In this document: piece by piece, positions 1 through 11,379 of the stretch
Position numbering within the stretch: position 1 is the first letter of the stretch
Layout of the letters: each line of letters begins with the position of its first letter
Made by a program: the position numbers and the translations under genes
Assembly: GCA_028274465.1 (NCBI GenBank)
Contig: CM051455.1
Span: 67,601,677 to 67,665,676, forward strand
DNA length: 64,000 nucleotides
Reading direction: 5' to 3'
Source: Plantago ovata
Lineage: Eukaryota > Streptophyta > Magnoliopsida > Lamiales > Plantaginaceae
The notes under the pieces: generated by a model
The model's input: the letters and a program-made list of their open reading frames with translations, nothing else
Databases searched by the model: none
What the model was told of the DNA's origin: nothing

Positions 1-504
1 CAAAGAAAGAAAGGGATCCTCCTCCCTACCCAAGGAACATAGCTATGAAATGGCTGAATATTGAGATCTTAGTAAGAAGAACTTCCATCAGCAAGAAGAT
101 AAAACAAGAGCCTGATCTAATCAAGCCGAATGATGTTGCTTACTATAATGATCCCATGACCAAGAAGTCCAAAAAGAAATATGTCTTGATTCCTTATGAG
201 TATTTCTATCTTACTGCAAAGGATCAAGAAGAAGACCTTCTTTGGTTAAAGAAAATTCATGCCAACGAGGGAATTTCAGACACTCAGCTACTACATGCTA
301 GCAATTGGGGCATTCACTTGTGGGTACTACAAAGAGATGAATGGTGAAAACCATCACTATACTGCCTGCAAGAATGCAAGAATAATTCAACTTGAAGTCT
401 GTAAGCTACTTGAAGATTACGAGAAGGACTGCGTTGAATTCACTGCTCTTGCTAAAAGAAGTGTAAAAGAGATCCTTAGAGAATCCTCTGCTGGAATGGA
501 ATAG
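1..504 (+). pseudogene. C-terminal part of ORF2 in copia copy D
   Basis: The translation matches the last ~150 residues of the large ORF2 of copy A (42531-47825): the segments LIPYEYFYLTA, EEDLLWL and LLHASNWG are shared almost exactly. This C-terminal block is the best conserved part of ORF2, found in copy A, copy D and both halves of the duplication in copy B, so it is probably a folded domain. I recognise no family for it and no membrane segment is visible. The copy is a broken fossil. Confidence 0.8.
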
Positions 505-747
505 ACCCTTGAAAAGCTTTGTTTTGCTTGTTGATTGTTTTAGTTATCTGTGAACTTTCTTGTAAACTTATTACTGAAAGATAACTATCAGCAATGAACT
601 TTTTTACTCTTATTGGTTCTTGATTATGCAAATTATTTATGCTTACTGTTTTATTATTCAAATATGTTTGCATTAATCAACTGATTTATTCAACATCAGG
701 AACCTCTAAAAGGGTAACAATTAATTTAGACATGGATTGCTAACATC

Positions 748-757
748 AAAAGGGGAA
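748..757 (+). other. polypurine tract of copy D
   Basis: A purine run (AAAGGGGAAAA) lies immediately upstream of the 3' LTR, the expected plus-strand primer position. The same tract is seen at copies A, B and G. Confidence 0.7.
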
Positions 758-761
758 AATT

Positions 762-2276
762 TGTTAGGAAAATTGTAATTTTGATGAGCAATTAACCATG
801 CTAAATTAAGGAAAGTCCAGTAACTAGTACTCTTAAGGTCCATAGGAATTTAATATTTTAAGGAAATTGTAAAAGAGGAACGTTTGCTGAAAGACTTAGT
901 GTAGGTACTAGTTAGGTTCTTTTGTTTGCTGATGATGTACTTTATTTTTACAAAGGAACTATTGAAGACCTAGAACCGCTTAGAAAGTTGAAGATTTCGA
1001 AGACTGGAGACTTAGCAGAATTCTGAGAAAGGTATCTACAAAGACACATGTTGCTTTAGAAAGTGAGAATTTCAGCAACAACTTGCATAAGTGAAAATCT
1101 ATATGACATAGTAGGTTGTGCTTGCTGAAACTGAGACTGACCACTTGCTGACAACATATGTGACCTCCTTGCTGAAGAGTACTTGTATTTTGGCTCCAAC
1201 GTTCATATTTGAATTTTATTCAAAAGGACATTAAATGCAAAGTAGGCACGCGAAGAACATGAAGACAAGAAGACAAGAAAAGTACGCTGCTGAAAGTACA
1301 AAAGCAAGACAGTGACATCTTAAGGTACAACACCTTAGAATTTGAAATTCAAAACGACTGCCTTGAGACACTATAAATATAGGTCATCAGGCTAGAGTAG
1401 AAGGTGTGTCAAAAACGTGATCAAACTCTCACTTGTACTTTAAACACTCAAATCCTTCTCTACTCTTTACTGCCTATTGATCTGTTCCAAGACTTAAGAT
1501 TGAAACAAAAGCTACTTGTGAAGAAGTAGAACATTCACGGCTAAGAAATTAGTTAAGTGTTATTTCTTTGGAACATGAACAAGTCTTGACACCAGAAACA
1601 ACAAACTTGCTTACTGCAAAGTATTACAAGTTGTGTTTCTTTAGATAACTTGTTATAGCTGAAAAGTTATATTCAAGTCATCACCTTCCAAACCTCTCTA
1701 ACTGATAAACACCCTTTACAAGCGTGAAATTCAGGGGGAATTAATCAAGCATAGTGTTTCTCATTATAGTCCCAAGTTTGGTGGAGAATAAGGTTACAGT
1801 TCTCTAGTTTAGGTTGGAAACAAGGCAAGTGTACTTTGGTTTCTGAGAATCTTTAGTGACAGGATTTGTAAGGAACCTCACATCTTATCATGGTGGATTC
1901 AGTCCTAGAAAGGACAAAGTGGATTAGCTGAGAGATTACGCCACTCTCAGATACCACTATAAAAGTGTTTGTGTGATTTACTTTACTGCACTTATTTTTC
2001 AGCAAGTTACTATTATCGTACACTGTCACTCTGCTCACTTGCTGAAACTAGTTCTCTGATAAAAGCACTTATTGTAAAAGACTTCCGCACTCTGTTTTTA
2101 AGTATCGGCAAACTCAATACTGAAAAGTAATAAGCACTTGCTGAGAAAGTTAAGTACCAGCAAACTCATTGCTGAAAAGTAATAAGAAATTGCTGAGAAA
2201 GTTTTAAACGACGAAAAGTTTGAAAAGACTATTCACCCCCCTGTCTAGTCTTTTCTTGTTATTTAAAGGGATCAAC
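762..2276 (+). repeat. 3' LTR of copia copy D
   Basis: The LTR starts TGTTAGG directly after a purine tract and ends ATCAACA. A TATA box (TATAAATA) lies at 1372-1379. The LTR is rich in TTGCTGA/TCAGCAA words like the other copies, and slightly shorter (about 1.5 kb against 1.67 kb in copies A and G). Confidence 0.85.
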
Positions 2277-2283
2277 ATTTCCA

Positions 2284-2326
2284 ACCCCCCCCCCTAGTCT
2301 TTTCTTGTTGTTTAAAGGGACCAACA
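2284..2326 (+). repeat. remnant of a second copia LTR end
   Basis: Right after the end of the copy D LTR, the terminal ~43 bases of the same LTR family occur again, from the C-run to GGGACCAACA. This fits copy D having landed near the end of an older LTR of the same orientation, which itself sits in copy C. A local duplication of the LTR end is the alternative. Confidence 0.6.
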
Positions 2327-2689
2327 CCTCTTTATATAGTACTATGTTGTATGAGAGTATTAATTGGTTTAAGATCTCAGCAAGGTAAAAACAGAGATAC
2401 AAGTGCTTGGAAGGTGCACACGTAATAAATACATAGTGGCCCACTAGTGAGTAACTGTTAGATCGTGTCTAATCTCACAAATTGTACCGTTGCATAAGCA
2501 TCTTGCTTAAATCAACGAACTAGATTAACTAATAAGCACTCAATGCCTTTTTAGTTTATCTGTGCCAAAAACATCACAGTAATTACTTCTTTTTAATCAA
2601 GGGATCATAAAATCAATCAAACACTTTTCAGATGTTATACAAAATGCTTTTGATCTTTGTGTTTGCTGAGTTTCCCCCTTAATTAATTA

Positions 2690-3110
2690 TCTCCTTTCTT
2701 TTGATAACCATTTATATTTCTGAGTTCCTGTCTCAGTAAATACATCTTTTGGTTGAGATAATAAAGTGTAGTCATGCGAATGACAAAAATACATTTACTT
2801 TGCTGAGTTCCCGTCTCAGTTCCTTCCAAGATTGTCTGAATGCCTATTTCAGCAATCTTTGATTCCTTTTTAATACTGAGTGCCCGTTTCAGTATTATGC
2901 AAACAAGTTTCCTTAACAAATATTAATTTGCAAAAATTTCTTTGTTTGCTGAATGCCTATTTCAGCAAACTTAAGTAATCAGTTAAGCTTTCAATAAATT
3001 CAAGGACTATATTTTGTGTTGAATTACCATTTATTGGAGGTATACTGCAAGTTTCATATCATGTAGATTTATTCTTTGCTGAACGCCCGTTTCAGCAACC
3101 TTGTAGTATA
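2690..3110 (-). repeat. hairpin array between pol and ORF2 (copy C)
   Basis: Six short inverted repeats follow one another at irregular spacing, each of the form arm, loop RTKCCYRTNT, arm. Examples of arms are AATACTGA with TCAGTATT, TTTGCTGAA with TTCAGCAAA, and CTGAG with CTCAG. Arm sequence changes from unit to unit while pairing is kept. The same array lies at the same place in copy A (48330-48720). Function is unknown; an RNA structure in the element transcript is my inference. Confidence 0.7.
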
Positions 3111-3149
3111 TTTCCAAGATATATTAGGCAAGTTCCAATAACCCAAGTT

Positions 3150-6100
3150 TGTACCTTAGGATTGAAAACCTATTATCAGGCAGTGGCTTGGTAAAGATGT
3201 CAGCAAGTTGATCATCAGTACCTACCTGAATTACCTCAATATCTCCTTTCTCAACATGGTCTCTTATGAAGTGATGTCTAATATCAATGTGCTTAGTTCT
3301 TGAATGTAACTTTGGATTTTGCGTGATAACAATAGCACTTGTATTATCATAGAAGATTGGAGTCTTCTTCTCAAAGATACCATAATCCCTTAGTTGTTGC
3401 TGAATCCATAGGATTTGAGCAGTGCAACAATCAGCTGCAATATATTCAGATTATGTGGAAGAATTTGCCACACAAATTTGCTTCTTGCTGAACCATGAAA
3501 TTAGTCTTGTTCCTAAGAACTGACAAGTTCCAGAGGTACTCTTTCTGTCAAGTGTAGAGCCTCCATGATCAACATCAGAGTAGCCAACTAGTAACAAACC
3601 AGAATCTTTTGGATACCACAATCCAATATTGACAGTACCTTTGACATATTTCAGTATTTTAATAGCTTTCTTGTAGTGTGATTCTCTAGGATCAGATTGG
3701 AATCTTGCACACACACAAACAACATACTGAATGTCAGGTCTAGTTGATGTTAAATACAGCAAGAAACGAATGAGCTTCCTATACTTGTGTTCCTCAACAC
3801 ATTTGTTTGTTTTAGTATAGCCCAATTTGGTACCAACACTCATAGGGATCTTTTCAGGTTTTTCATCTTCTTTGATCCTGAATTTTATGAGCATTTCCTT
3901 TGCATACTTTGCTTGATTTATGAATATTCCATCCTTGAGCTGCTTGACTTGCAATCCTAGGAAATAATTCAATTTTCCCATCATACTCATTTCAAATTTG
4001 TTTGTCATGAGTTTGGCGAAATCATCACAAAGTTGCTTGTCTTTAGAACCAAATATTATGTCATCCACATAAATCTACACTAAACGTAGTTTACCACGAT
4101 GATTTATGGTAAACAAGGTTTTATCAACTTCACCCTTCTTGAAACCATTGTCCAGCAAGAACCTAGCTAAGGTGTCATACCAAGCTCTTGGTGCTTGCTT
4201 TAGACCATATACAGCTTTCTAAAGCTTGTATACCATCTTGATTTCTAAAGGAAGTTCAAAGCCAGGGGGTTGTTCTAGATAGACTTCTTCAGCAAGTTCA
4301 CCATTTAGAAATGCACTTTTAACATCCATTTGGTAAATTATGAAGTCTATGTGAGCGGCAAAGGCTAAGAATAATCTAATAGCATCCAATCTTGCAACTG
4401 GAGCATAAGACTCATTATAATCCAATCCTTCAGTCTGACAGTAACCCTGATCAGCTAATCGTGCTTTGTTCCTTGTTACTTCACCAGACTCACTCAGCTT
4501 ATTTTTGAACACCCACTTAGTAATTGCCTTCTTTCCCAGCAAGGGATACAAGTTTCCGGACTTTGTTTCTTTCAAGTTGATCCAGTTCTTCTTGCATTGC
4601 CTTGATCCATTCAGAATGCTTTAAAGCTTCTTCTATGGTTTTAGGTTCAATTTCAGATACAAAACAAGAGAATAGTGCTTCTACTTCAACTATCATTGCT
4701 TCTTCAGCAATGTTTTTGTTAGTAGAAACTTTGGATCTAGTCACTTGGCGTTTGTCAATATCACCAACTTGCTTCTACTTTAACGCGTTTGCTCTTTGGA
4801 TCTAGACATGTATGCATTTCAGCATGTGACTCTTCAACACGTACTTGTTCATCACCAAGGGTTTCAGGTTGTGTCTCTACTGATGTAGGTTCATCAGCAA
4901 CTACTTGTTCAGCATTGCTGGTTTGAGGTAACTCGTCAGTAGGCACAAGAAGTTGCCTTGTTTCAGCAACGTCTGGAGAAACTGCATCTTTAGTCGGGAA
5001 TTCCTTATCATGAACTATATTTATTTATCTTGACTTGACTTGGTGATGGCGTGTCATTGTCAGAATCATCATTAAGTTCAGTGATCTTGACATTTCCAGC
5101 TTTAGATTCAGTTCTTTACTCGTGTATGAGTAACTTTTTCATACATTCTGATATTTCTTCTTCAGCAGGAACTCCTTGTTTCTTTTCATAGAATACAACA
5201 TGCACATATTCTTCAATCTTTTGTGCCTTTTTGTTGTAAACTCTATAAGCTTTGCTATGTAAGGAGTAACCAAGAAATATCGCTTCATCTGCCTTTGGTT
5301 GAAATGTTCTTAGATATTTTCTACCATTGTTAAGAACAAAACATTTGCAACCAAATACTCTTAGATGAGTAATGTTTGGAGGTCTTCCAACAAATAGCTC
5401 ATAGGGAGTTTTGTTGTACTCCATAGTTATCAAGCATATATTTTGAGTATAGCAAGCAGTGTTAATCGCTTCAACCCAATAGGCTTCACTTATTTCAGTG
5501 TCAGCAAACATGGTTCTAGCTGCTTCCTTATGGTTACGATTCTTCCTTTCAGCAACACCATTTTGTTGAGGTGTCCTTACTGAGGATAACTGACGTTGTA
5601 TGCCTTTAGAAGTGCAATACTTAGTTATGTACTGGTTTACAAACTCAGTACCATGGTCTGTTCTGATGATTTTTACCTTGTCATTTTTCATGAATTCGAG
5701 CTTGTTCAGCAAGTTAGGTATTTCAGTCCTTTTTTCAGACTTTTGTTTGGTGAAAATTACCCAAGTGTATCTTGAATAATCATCCACCACTACCAGACCA
5801 TACTTCTTGCCAGCATAGCTTGTTGAAGAAGATTCAAACAAGTCCATGTGCAAGAGTTGTAAACGTTTTGTAGTTGACGGTACTGCCTTGTTCTTAAAAG
5901 ATGCCTTGGTTTGCTTTGTCTCATAGTTTACAGCAGCAAGGTGAGAGAACAACTTTGTTGGAGTAATATTAGGCATTCCTTGATTGTAATAGAAGTTCTG
6001 AGTGTGGATCCATTCTTGATTCAACCTTCTGATGATGGTTTTCACCTTCTCAGAATCTGAATAGAAGTTTCCAGCACCTAAGGCAGCCATTTCACTCACA

Positions 6101-6573
6101 AGAGTTGTGAACCTGAAATCCAAGTCTTCCAGTGACTCAATAGTAACTTGTTTAAAGTTTTGAAACTTCAACTTCAGTACTTTGAGTTTGTTTTCCTTGG
6201 TTTTGTCAGATCCAGCACAAAGATCTAGGATCATCTTCCAATCTTCCTTAGATGTCTTTGCACCCCACTGTTTGCACTATATGGTGTCAGGAGTAGACCG
6301 GATAATAATGTTTCTCGCTTGGCCATCAAGACGGAATCTCTTGGCTTCATCTGAAGTCCATTCCTCTATTGGTTTTGGTAGGATTGTGTCAACAGGTTCA
6401 CCTAAAACGGTTTCCTTTCCAGCAGTATCTGTGGTTTTGTGAGGAAAGCTTCTCTCAACTTTAGTGATTTTAAGTGGACCGTCATTTATGACAGTCACCA
6501 TCTCATCACTAATGGCCTCAAGATGTAGCATCATATTGTTTCGCCATTTCTCATAGTTTTCCAGCTTCAGCAA
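3150..6573 (-). pseudogene. copia gag-pol remains of copy C
   Basis: Broken copia polyprotein. The gag start (KLENYEKWRNNM) lies near 6560. The integrase core follows, with HMDLFES, TDHGTEF and QQNGVAERKNR at about 5850-5530, then reverse transcriptase ([19 protein letters not shown] near 4300) and RNase H (GYSDVDHGGSTLDRKSTSG near 3560). It is shorter than the copy A polyprotein and carries several breaks. In a live element the product would be cut into capsid, protease, integrase and RT/RNase H and would copy the RNA in virus-like particles. Confidence 0.85.
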
Positions 6574-6686
6574 TGGAGCGACATCCTACAAAAAGCAACA
6601 AACTACCAACCTTGATCAAGCGTAAGTGATTTACGGAAAGCACTTAAAAGGGATCTAGGTTGAGTGCAGAAGGAATGAACCTCCTA

Positions 6687-6697
6687 CTCTGATACCA
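6687..6697 (-). other. primer binding site (initiator tRNA-Met), copy C
   Basis: Read on the minus strand, TGGTATCAGAG lies 2 bases inside the 5' LTR. It is the standard complement of the plant initiator tRNA-Met 3' end used by Ty1/copia elements. Confidence 0.8.
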
Positions 6698-6699
6698 CT

Positions 6700-8046
6700 T
6701 GTTGGTCCCTTTAGACAACAAGTAGAGACTAGAGGGGGGGTGAATAGTCTCTAAAATGGTTTCATAGTCCAAACCTTTCTCAGCAAGGTGGTTTTACTTT
6801 TCAGTAAAGAGCTTATGCTGATACTTAATACAAATTTCTCAGCAAGGTACTTAATACTTGTTCAGTAGTAAGCTTTGCTAATACTTAAATAATTAGAGAA
6901 TGGAAGTCTTTTGAAATTAACTGCTTTTGACAAAACAACTCAGCAGGTTAAGCAAAACAAATTTAAACCAAGTCTACTGAGTGAAAGCTTTTTGAGAGAT
7001 TCTGCAGTAACTAAAATAAAGCTATGCTGAAATGTAAATGCAGTAAGTAAATCACACAAACACTTTATAGTGGTATCTGAGGGTGGCGTAATCCCTAAAC
7101 TAGTCCACTTTGTCCTTGCTAGTACTTAATTCACTAAGATAGATGATGAGGTTTTTACAAGACCTAATCTACTAGAATTCCAGAAACCAAAGCACCCTTT
7201 CTTTGTTTCCCACCTATCCGGAGAACTAAACCTTGTTCTCCACCAAACTTGGGACACTTATCAGCAAATCCTTGATTGATTAGTTTCCCCTGAATTCCAC
7301 GCCTGTAAAAGGGTGTTTTATCAGTTAGAGAGGTTTTGGGTGAAGATCAAAATGAGATTAACTTTTCTGCTAATACCAAGTAATCTTAAGAAACTCAACT
7401 AAATAACTTTTCAGTTATAAGTATATTGTTTCTGGGTGTCAAGACTATTTCTTGTTCAGGAGAAAGAACACATAAGTAATTTCTTAGCCATAGTTCCCCT
7501 TGAATTCCACGCTTATAAAAGGGTGTTTTACCAGTTAGAAAGGTTTTGGGTGAACATCACAATGAGATTAACTTTTCAGCTAATACCAAGTAATCTTAAG
7601 AAACTCGACTGAATAACTTTTCAGTTATAAGTATATTGTTTCTGGGTGTCAAGAATATTTCTTGTTCAGGAGAAAGAACACTTAACTAATTTTTAGCCAT
7701 AGTTCTACTTCATCACAAGTAGCTTTTGTTTCAATCTTAGGTATTGGGTCGGATCTTTGGACAGTAGTGAGCTTAAGAAAGATGTGAGTTTGAAAGCACA
7801 AGTGAATCTAAGATCACGTTGTTGACACACTTTCTTTCACTGCCTAAGGATCTCTATTTATAGTGATTTCATTGTGCCGTTTGAATTTTAAAATTCTAAG
7901 CCGGGGCCAGAAAATGTCACTATCTTGCTACGAAGGTACTGTCAGCAGCGTGTTCAACTTTTTCAGAACGACATGCTTTTCATTTATTGCTCTTTGACCT
8001 GTTTCAACATTTGAAACTTGGAGCTCAAATGAAAGTACTACTTCAG
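6700..8046 (-). repeat. 5' LTR of copia copy C (partial)
   Basis: It aligns along its length to the solo LTR F (22458-23999). The TATA box (minus strand TATAAATA) is at 7855-7862. The distal part of the LTR is not present next to it; the sequence switches to a Gypsy gag fragment at 8047. It carries an internal tandem duplication (listed separately). Confidence 0.8.
7286..7705 (-). repeat. ~210-bp tandem duplication inside the copy C LTR
   Basis: Two adjacent blocks, about 7286-7495 and 7496-7705, share the run from CCTGAATTCCACGC through AGGAGAAAGAACAC with a few substitutions. The other LTRs of the family have this block once. Confidence 0.8.
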
Positions 8047-8431
8047 CATGGGCGTTGGTTGTAGGTGGACCAAAAAGAGGCCGACTGAATGGTGTCTCCA
8101 GCAAAGTCAATCCTCAGTTGCTAGGCTATCCACCTACAGACGAACGATCGGATATTCTCGTGCATCTCCTGCGTCACATTGGCCAAGTGATTGAAAGGGT
8201 CTTTCTTCTGCTGAAATTGTTGAAATGCGAGGTGAATTATCGAATGAGTTCCCCGTATGAACGGATCGATCCGGGCACTAAAGTGAGGTACCACTCCATG
8301 GAACGCTCTCGAAGGGTAGATGAGAATGCCATTGCCAGAGTGTCTTCATCATACCCATTGGCCCGGAGATGACTTTCAAACTGAGCTTGGTGTTGGTAGG
8401 GACAAGAATCGTCGGTGTTGGTGTTAAAATA
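8047..8431 (-). pseudogene. Gypsy gag fragment (element K)
   Basis: A minus-strand reading gives a capsid-like retrotrans_gag segment: HLRANGYDEDTLAMAFSSTL then EWYLTLVPGSIRSYGELI, a pattern typical of plant Gypsy gag (helix, AFSSTL, WY, PGSI). It is bounded by the copy C LTR on the left and the LTR of element I on the right. It may belong with the minus-strand gag-like ORF at 18538-20627, which would make K the target into which I inserted. Fragmentary fossil. Confidence 0.6.
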
Positions 8432-9252
8432 TGTCCAGTCCACATGTACGAACTGGAGCGGTCTAAGAGCGCGACAAAGCATCAAGGGTCGTCCCTCAAG
8501 GGGCGCGACCACACCCAAGTATGTCACTAAGGTGTGGCTCGACCAACATAGGGTCCGACCATCACTAAGACGCCAACCCTCAAGATAATCTCACTACAAG
8601 GACAATGCAGTTGTTGGGCTCGAGGAGCATCACTAGGGCTCGAGGAGGACCTTACGTCAAGGCGACACCCTCCAAGAGAAACTAGGCAGATCACTACTCG
8701 GACCACGAACATAATACGAAGGCACGAGGACCAAGGGTGACCATCCATGGTCGCTCCCTGTGGGACCCGTCTTCCAGATTACTTCATGGGACCCAAAAAG
8801 TCAATATTGCCCTCTCAATCCTAGCCAAGATGTTTGGGCCAAAGCCCATGGATCTCCTTAATGGGCTTGGGCCTAAGGAGGCTTCAATCTCAGCCGGACA
8901 CTTGTCACGATCCTACATGGAGTGACATTAAAATACTACGAGTATATAAAGGACTCATTCATTACCTAGCGGGTAAGCTTTCATATCTCTCACCTACCAC
9001 TCACCTACCACATTTACTACTCTTACTAGGGAAGCCTCACAACTCCCTACACGTAAAGTCGTCTCTCCTGTTTGATCCTCGACAGACCGGGCACGAGGTA
9101 CTAACCCCCCCCTCCAGTCTATTTCTGGTACGAGAAAGCTACAAGAAGGTTTCATATCATCTTAAGAGGAACACTACATGAAGAAGACCTAACATAGTGT
9201 ATTGTGACGATCCACTGCGAACTTAGGAAGAAGTACGAATTATCCTTCAACA
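8432..9252 (+). repeat. LTR of Gypsy element I
   Basis: The boundary is taken from TGTCCAG at 8432 to the CA just before the primer site at 9255. A TATATAAA box lies at 8943-8950. The left boundary is less certain because the partner LTR is absent. Confidence 0.6.
8943..8950 (+). promoter_or_regulatory. TATA box in the LTR of element I
   Basis: TATATAAA, about 300 bases before the LTR end, is placed as an LTR promoter would be. Confidence 0.55.
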
Positions 9253-9254
9253 TT

Positions 9255-9272
9255 TGGCGTCGTCCGTGGGAA
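9255..9272 (+). other. primer binding site of element I
   Basis: TGGCGTCGTCCGTGGGAA follows the LTR end by two bases. It closely resembles the TGGCGCCGTCTGTGGGAA primer site common in plant Tat-type Gypsy elements. Confidence 0.7.
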
Positions 9273-9340
9273 ACGACACTAAAGGTCATTCGTAGCCCTG
9301 CTGGTCGAGCCAAGTACTCTGCTCGTGACACTTCACGAAG

Positions 9341-11040
9341 ATGCCTCCTAGAAGAAGCAACCGTCTTGCTAATGCACCACCCAGGAATCCTCCTCAACCC
9401 AGGGGCCGTCCCCCTTCAAGTGGTCGAGGAGGAGGAAGGGCAGCTGCTCCAAGTGCACCAAGAAATAACAATGTTGCGACGAATTCAGATTATACGGAGG
9501 GGGCATTCACCAATTTCACTAACTCCCAAGAAGCAAGATCCGGGGAAAATAATCCGCAAGGAGTCCCGGTTGGGAGTTCCTATGGAGGACGCAGGACTCC
9601 AAGATCGAGGAGTACCAAAAGTCCAAGTATAGGAGCAACCTCGTGACACTTTGGTTGCCCCTCGTCAATCCCAACGAAGAGCACTAGTAGTACAAGATGA
9701 AGCACATTCAAGAGCCAACACAAGACCAATCCAATCTCGACTTGGACCTTCAAGAGTCCAATCAAGGTTGGGACCACAAGGTGCCACGGATGATTTGAGG
9801 GATTTGATTGATAGGAGGATACGCGCATCATTGCAAAATGTGGCTCAATAAGAAAATCGAGCTCAGGTGATCGCTAGACCACCCGCTCTTTCCAACCAAA
9901 TCACGCCCAACCAGGTAACTCCTCAGAACCAACCCAAAGCGGTGGCGGAAAACAATGCCTTGAGAACCGTAGCTGAGGTAACCCCCTTGATCGACCCGAT
10001 CACGGGGAGGAGGCTCACTCTGGAGGAACTCAACGCAAAAAAATTCGCACTTGATGCTCAAATAGAGACCCTAACCGTGCAACAAAAGGAGCAAGACCAA
10101 GATCCAAGCCCGTTGTGCGACGAGATAAGGAGCCACCAGGCCAAAATCGAAAGAGGCTTCCCTACTTTCGAAAGCTATGATGGAACAAGTTGTTCGAAGG
10201 ATTACTTGGTAAGATTTGGCACGAAAATGGATGCTTACGGTCACGATTCGAGGACCAAGTCACTACTCTTCCCGGCTAACCTCTCTGGAGAAGCCATGAA
10301 ATGGTGGTTGCGCCTTCCTCATCGCTCGATCAAGTCATATAGAGATCTATGCAAGGAATTCTCTAAGCGATTTGAGAAGGTCATGAACACCAAGAGAAGA
10401 GTGAGGTACTTGGCCGAAATTGTTCAGAAAAACAATGAAGACTTGAGGGACTTCATCAATCGTTTTCATGAAGCAGCCCTCCAAGTTGAAGATCACTCGA
10501 TCAATGAGAGAAAAGAATACTTGTATGGTAACACTACCAACATCAAGTTCCAAGAGGTTCTCTCAGCATCGTGTGTAGAGAATGAAGCACAACTAGTGAA
10601 AGTTTGCAAGGATTCCCTCGAGGCCGAGGAATTCCGAAAAACAGTCACGGTGAGAACCAATCCTCCCAAGGAAAAGGGGAAGGAAAAAGAAAAAGAGAAG
10701 GAGTACCCTCCTCGCCCACAAACTCCCGGAAAGCAGAGAAGAGATCAAAAGCATGGTTTGATCAGAGAGGGTCCCTCGAGAAATGAGTTTCGAGACAAGA
10801 GGTCTCCTCCAAGGAGGTCACCTCCAAGGAGATATAGCAACTACACGGACTTAAATAGGCCAAGATCCAACATCTTGAACTATATAGTCTCGAGGAAGCT
10901 AGATGTTTCTTGGCCACCCCCGATTCAAGAAAACAGAAAGAACAAGAGTTCGGAAAAATTTTGTCAGTTCACAAAGGGAAGGGACATACGTACGATGAGT
11001 GCGTCGAGCTCAAAAATGAAATCGAGAGGATGATACGTAA
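9341..11040 (+). pseudogene. gag of Gypsy element I
   Basis: The N-terminus is MPPRRSNRLANAPPRN, basic and proline-rich. The capsid-like core follows at about 10130-10560 (FPTFESYDG, EAMKWWLRLPHRSIKSYRDL, and EDLRDFINRFHEAALQVEDH). The end carries a CQF...GHTYDEC-like zinc-knuckle remnant followed by LKNEIERMIRNGQL, as in Tat gag. The lysine/glutamate-rich tract KEKGKEKEKEKEYPP lies before it. It would form the particle shell. Broken fossil. Confidence 0.8.
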
Positions 11041-11379
11041 TGGGCAGTTGGTGAACTACATCCGTAAGGAAGAACCTATGGCGATCCTACCTCCGCCACC
11101 TCAAGTGGGGATCGAGCACCACCCCCAAGGGTATCCTCATTATGATGATATTTATAATTACAACAATTATGAAAACCGCCCCGTGAACGGAAGCATCCAC
11201 ACTCTTACAATTTCTGGAGGACCCGCGGGAGGCGACACTCAAAATTAGAGGGAGATCACAACTGATAATCTCAGAGTCTGAGATGTAAAGTACGCCCAAG
11301 CCGCACGACCGGGAACCAACGTCATCTCTTTTGACGATAGCGAGATACCTCTGAGACACGCCGGAGGAGAAACATCTAT

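Larger units (their letters stand above)
1..2276 (+). mobile_element. Ty1/copia Sirevirus-like element, copy D (3' part)
   Basis: This is the right-hand end of a copia element whose left side lies outside the window. Visible parts, in order, are the C-terminal end of the family's second ORF (ORF2), a short 3' untranslated stretch (505-747), a polypurine tract near 748-757 and a 3' LTR starting TGTTAGG at 762. Copies A, B and G show the same ORF2-tract-LTR order. The fossil is broken, with about one or two breaks in the visible coding part. Family assignment to Sirevirus is inference, from the initiator tRNA-Met primer site of sister copies and the extra 3' ORF. Confidence 0.85.
2327..8046 (-). 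mobile_element. Ty1/copia Sirevirus-like element, copy C
   Basis: Reading on the minus strand: 5' LTR (from 8046 down to 6700), tRNA-Met primer site, gag, integrase, reverse transcriptase and RNase H, the hairpin-rich spacer, then the start of the ORF2 leader region, where copy D's flank cuts in. The LTR begins TGTTGGTCCCTTTAGACAAC on the plus strand, marking a subfamily distinct from A/B/D/G (TTTAAACAAC). The element is old and broken (several breaks, shortened relative to copy A). Confidence 0.85.

Noticed and set aside
1853-2919. Small minus-strand frames in the copy D LTR and copy C spacer
   Set aside because: They lie in LTR and hairpin-array DNA, and no similar product is kept in the other copies.
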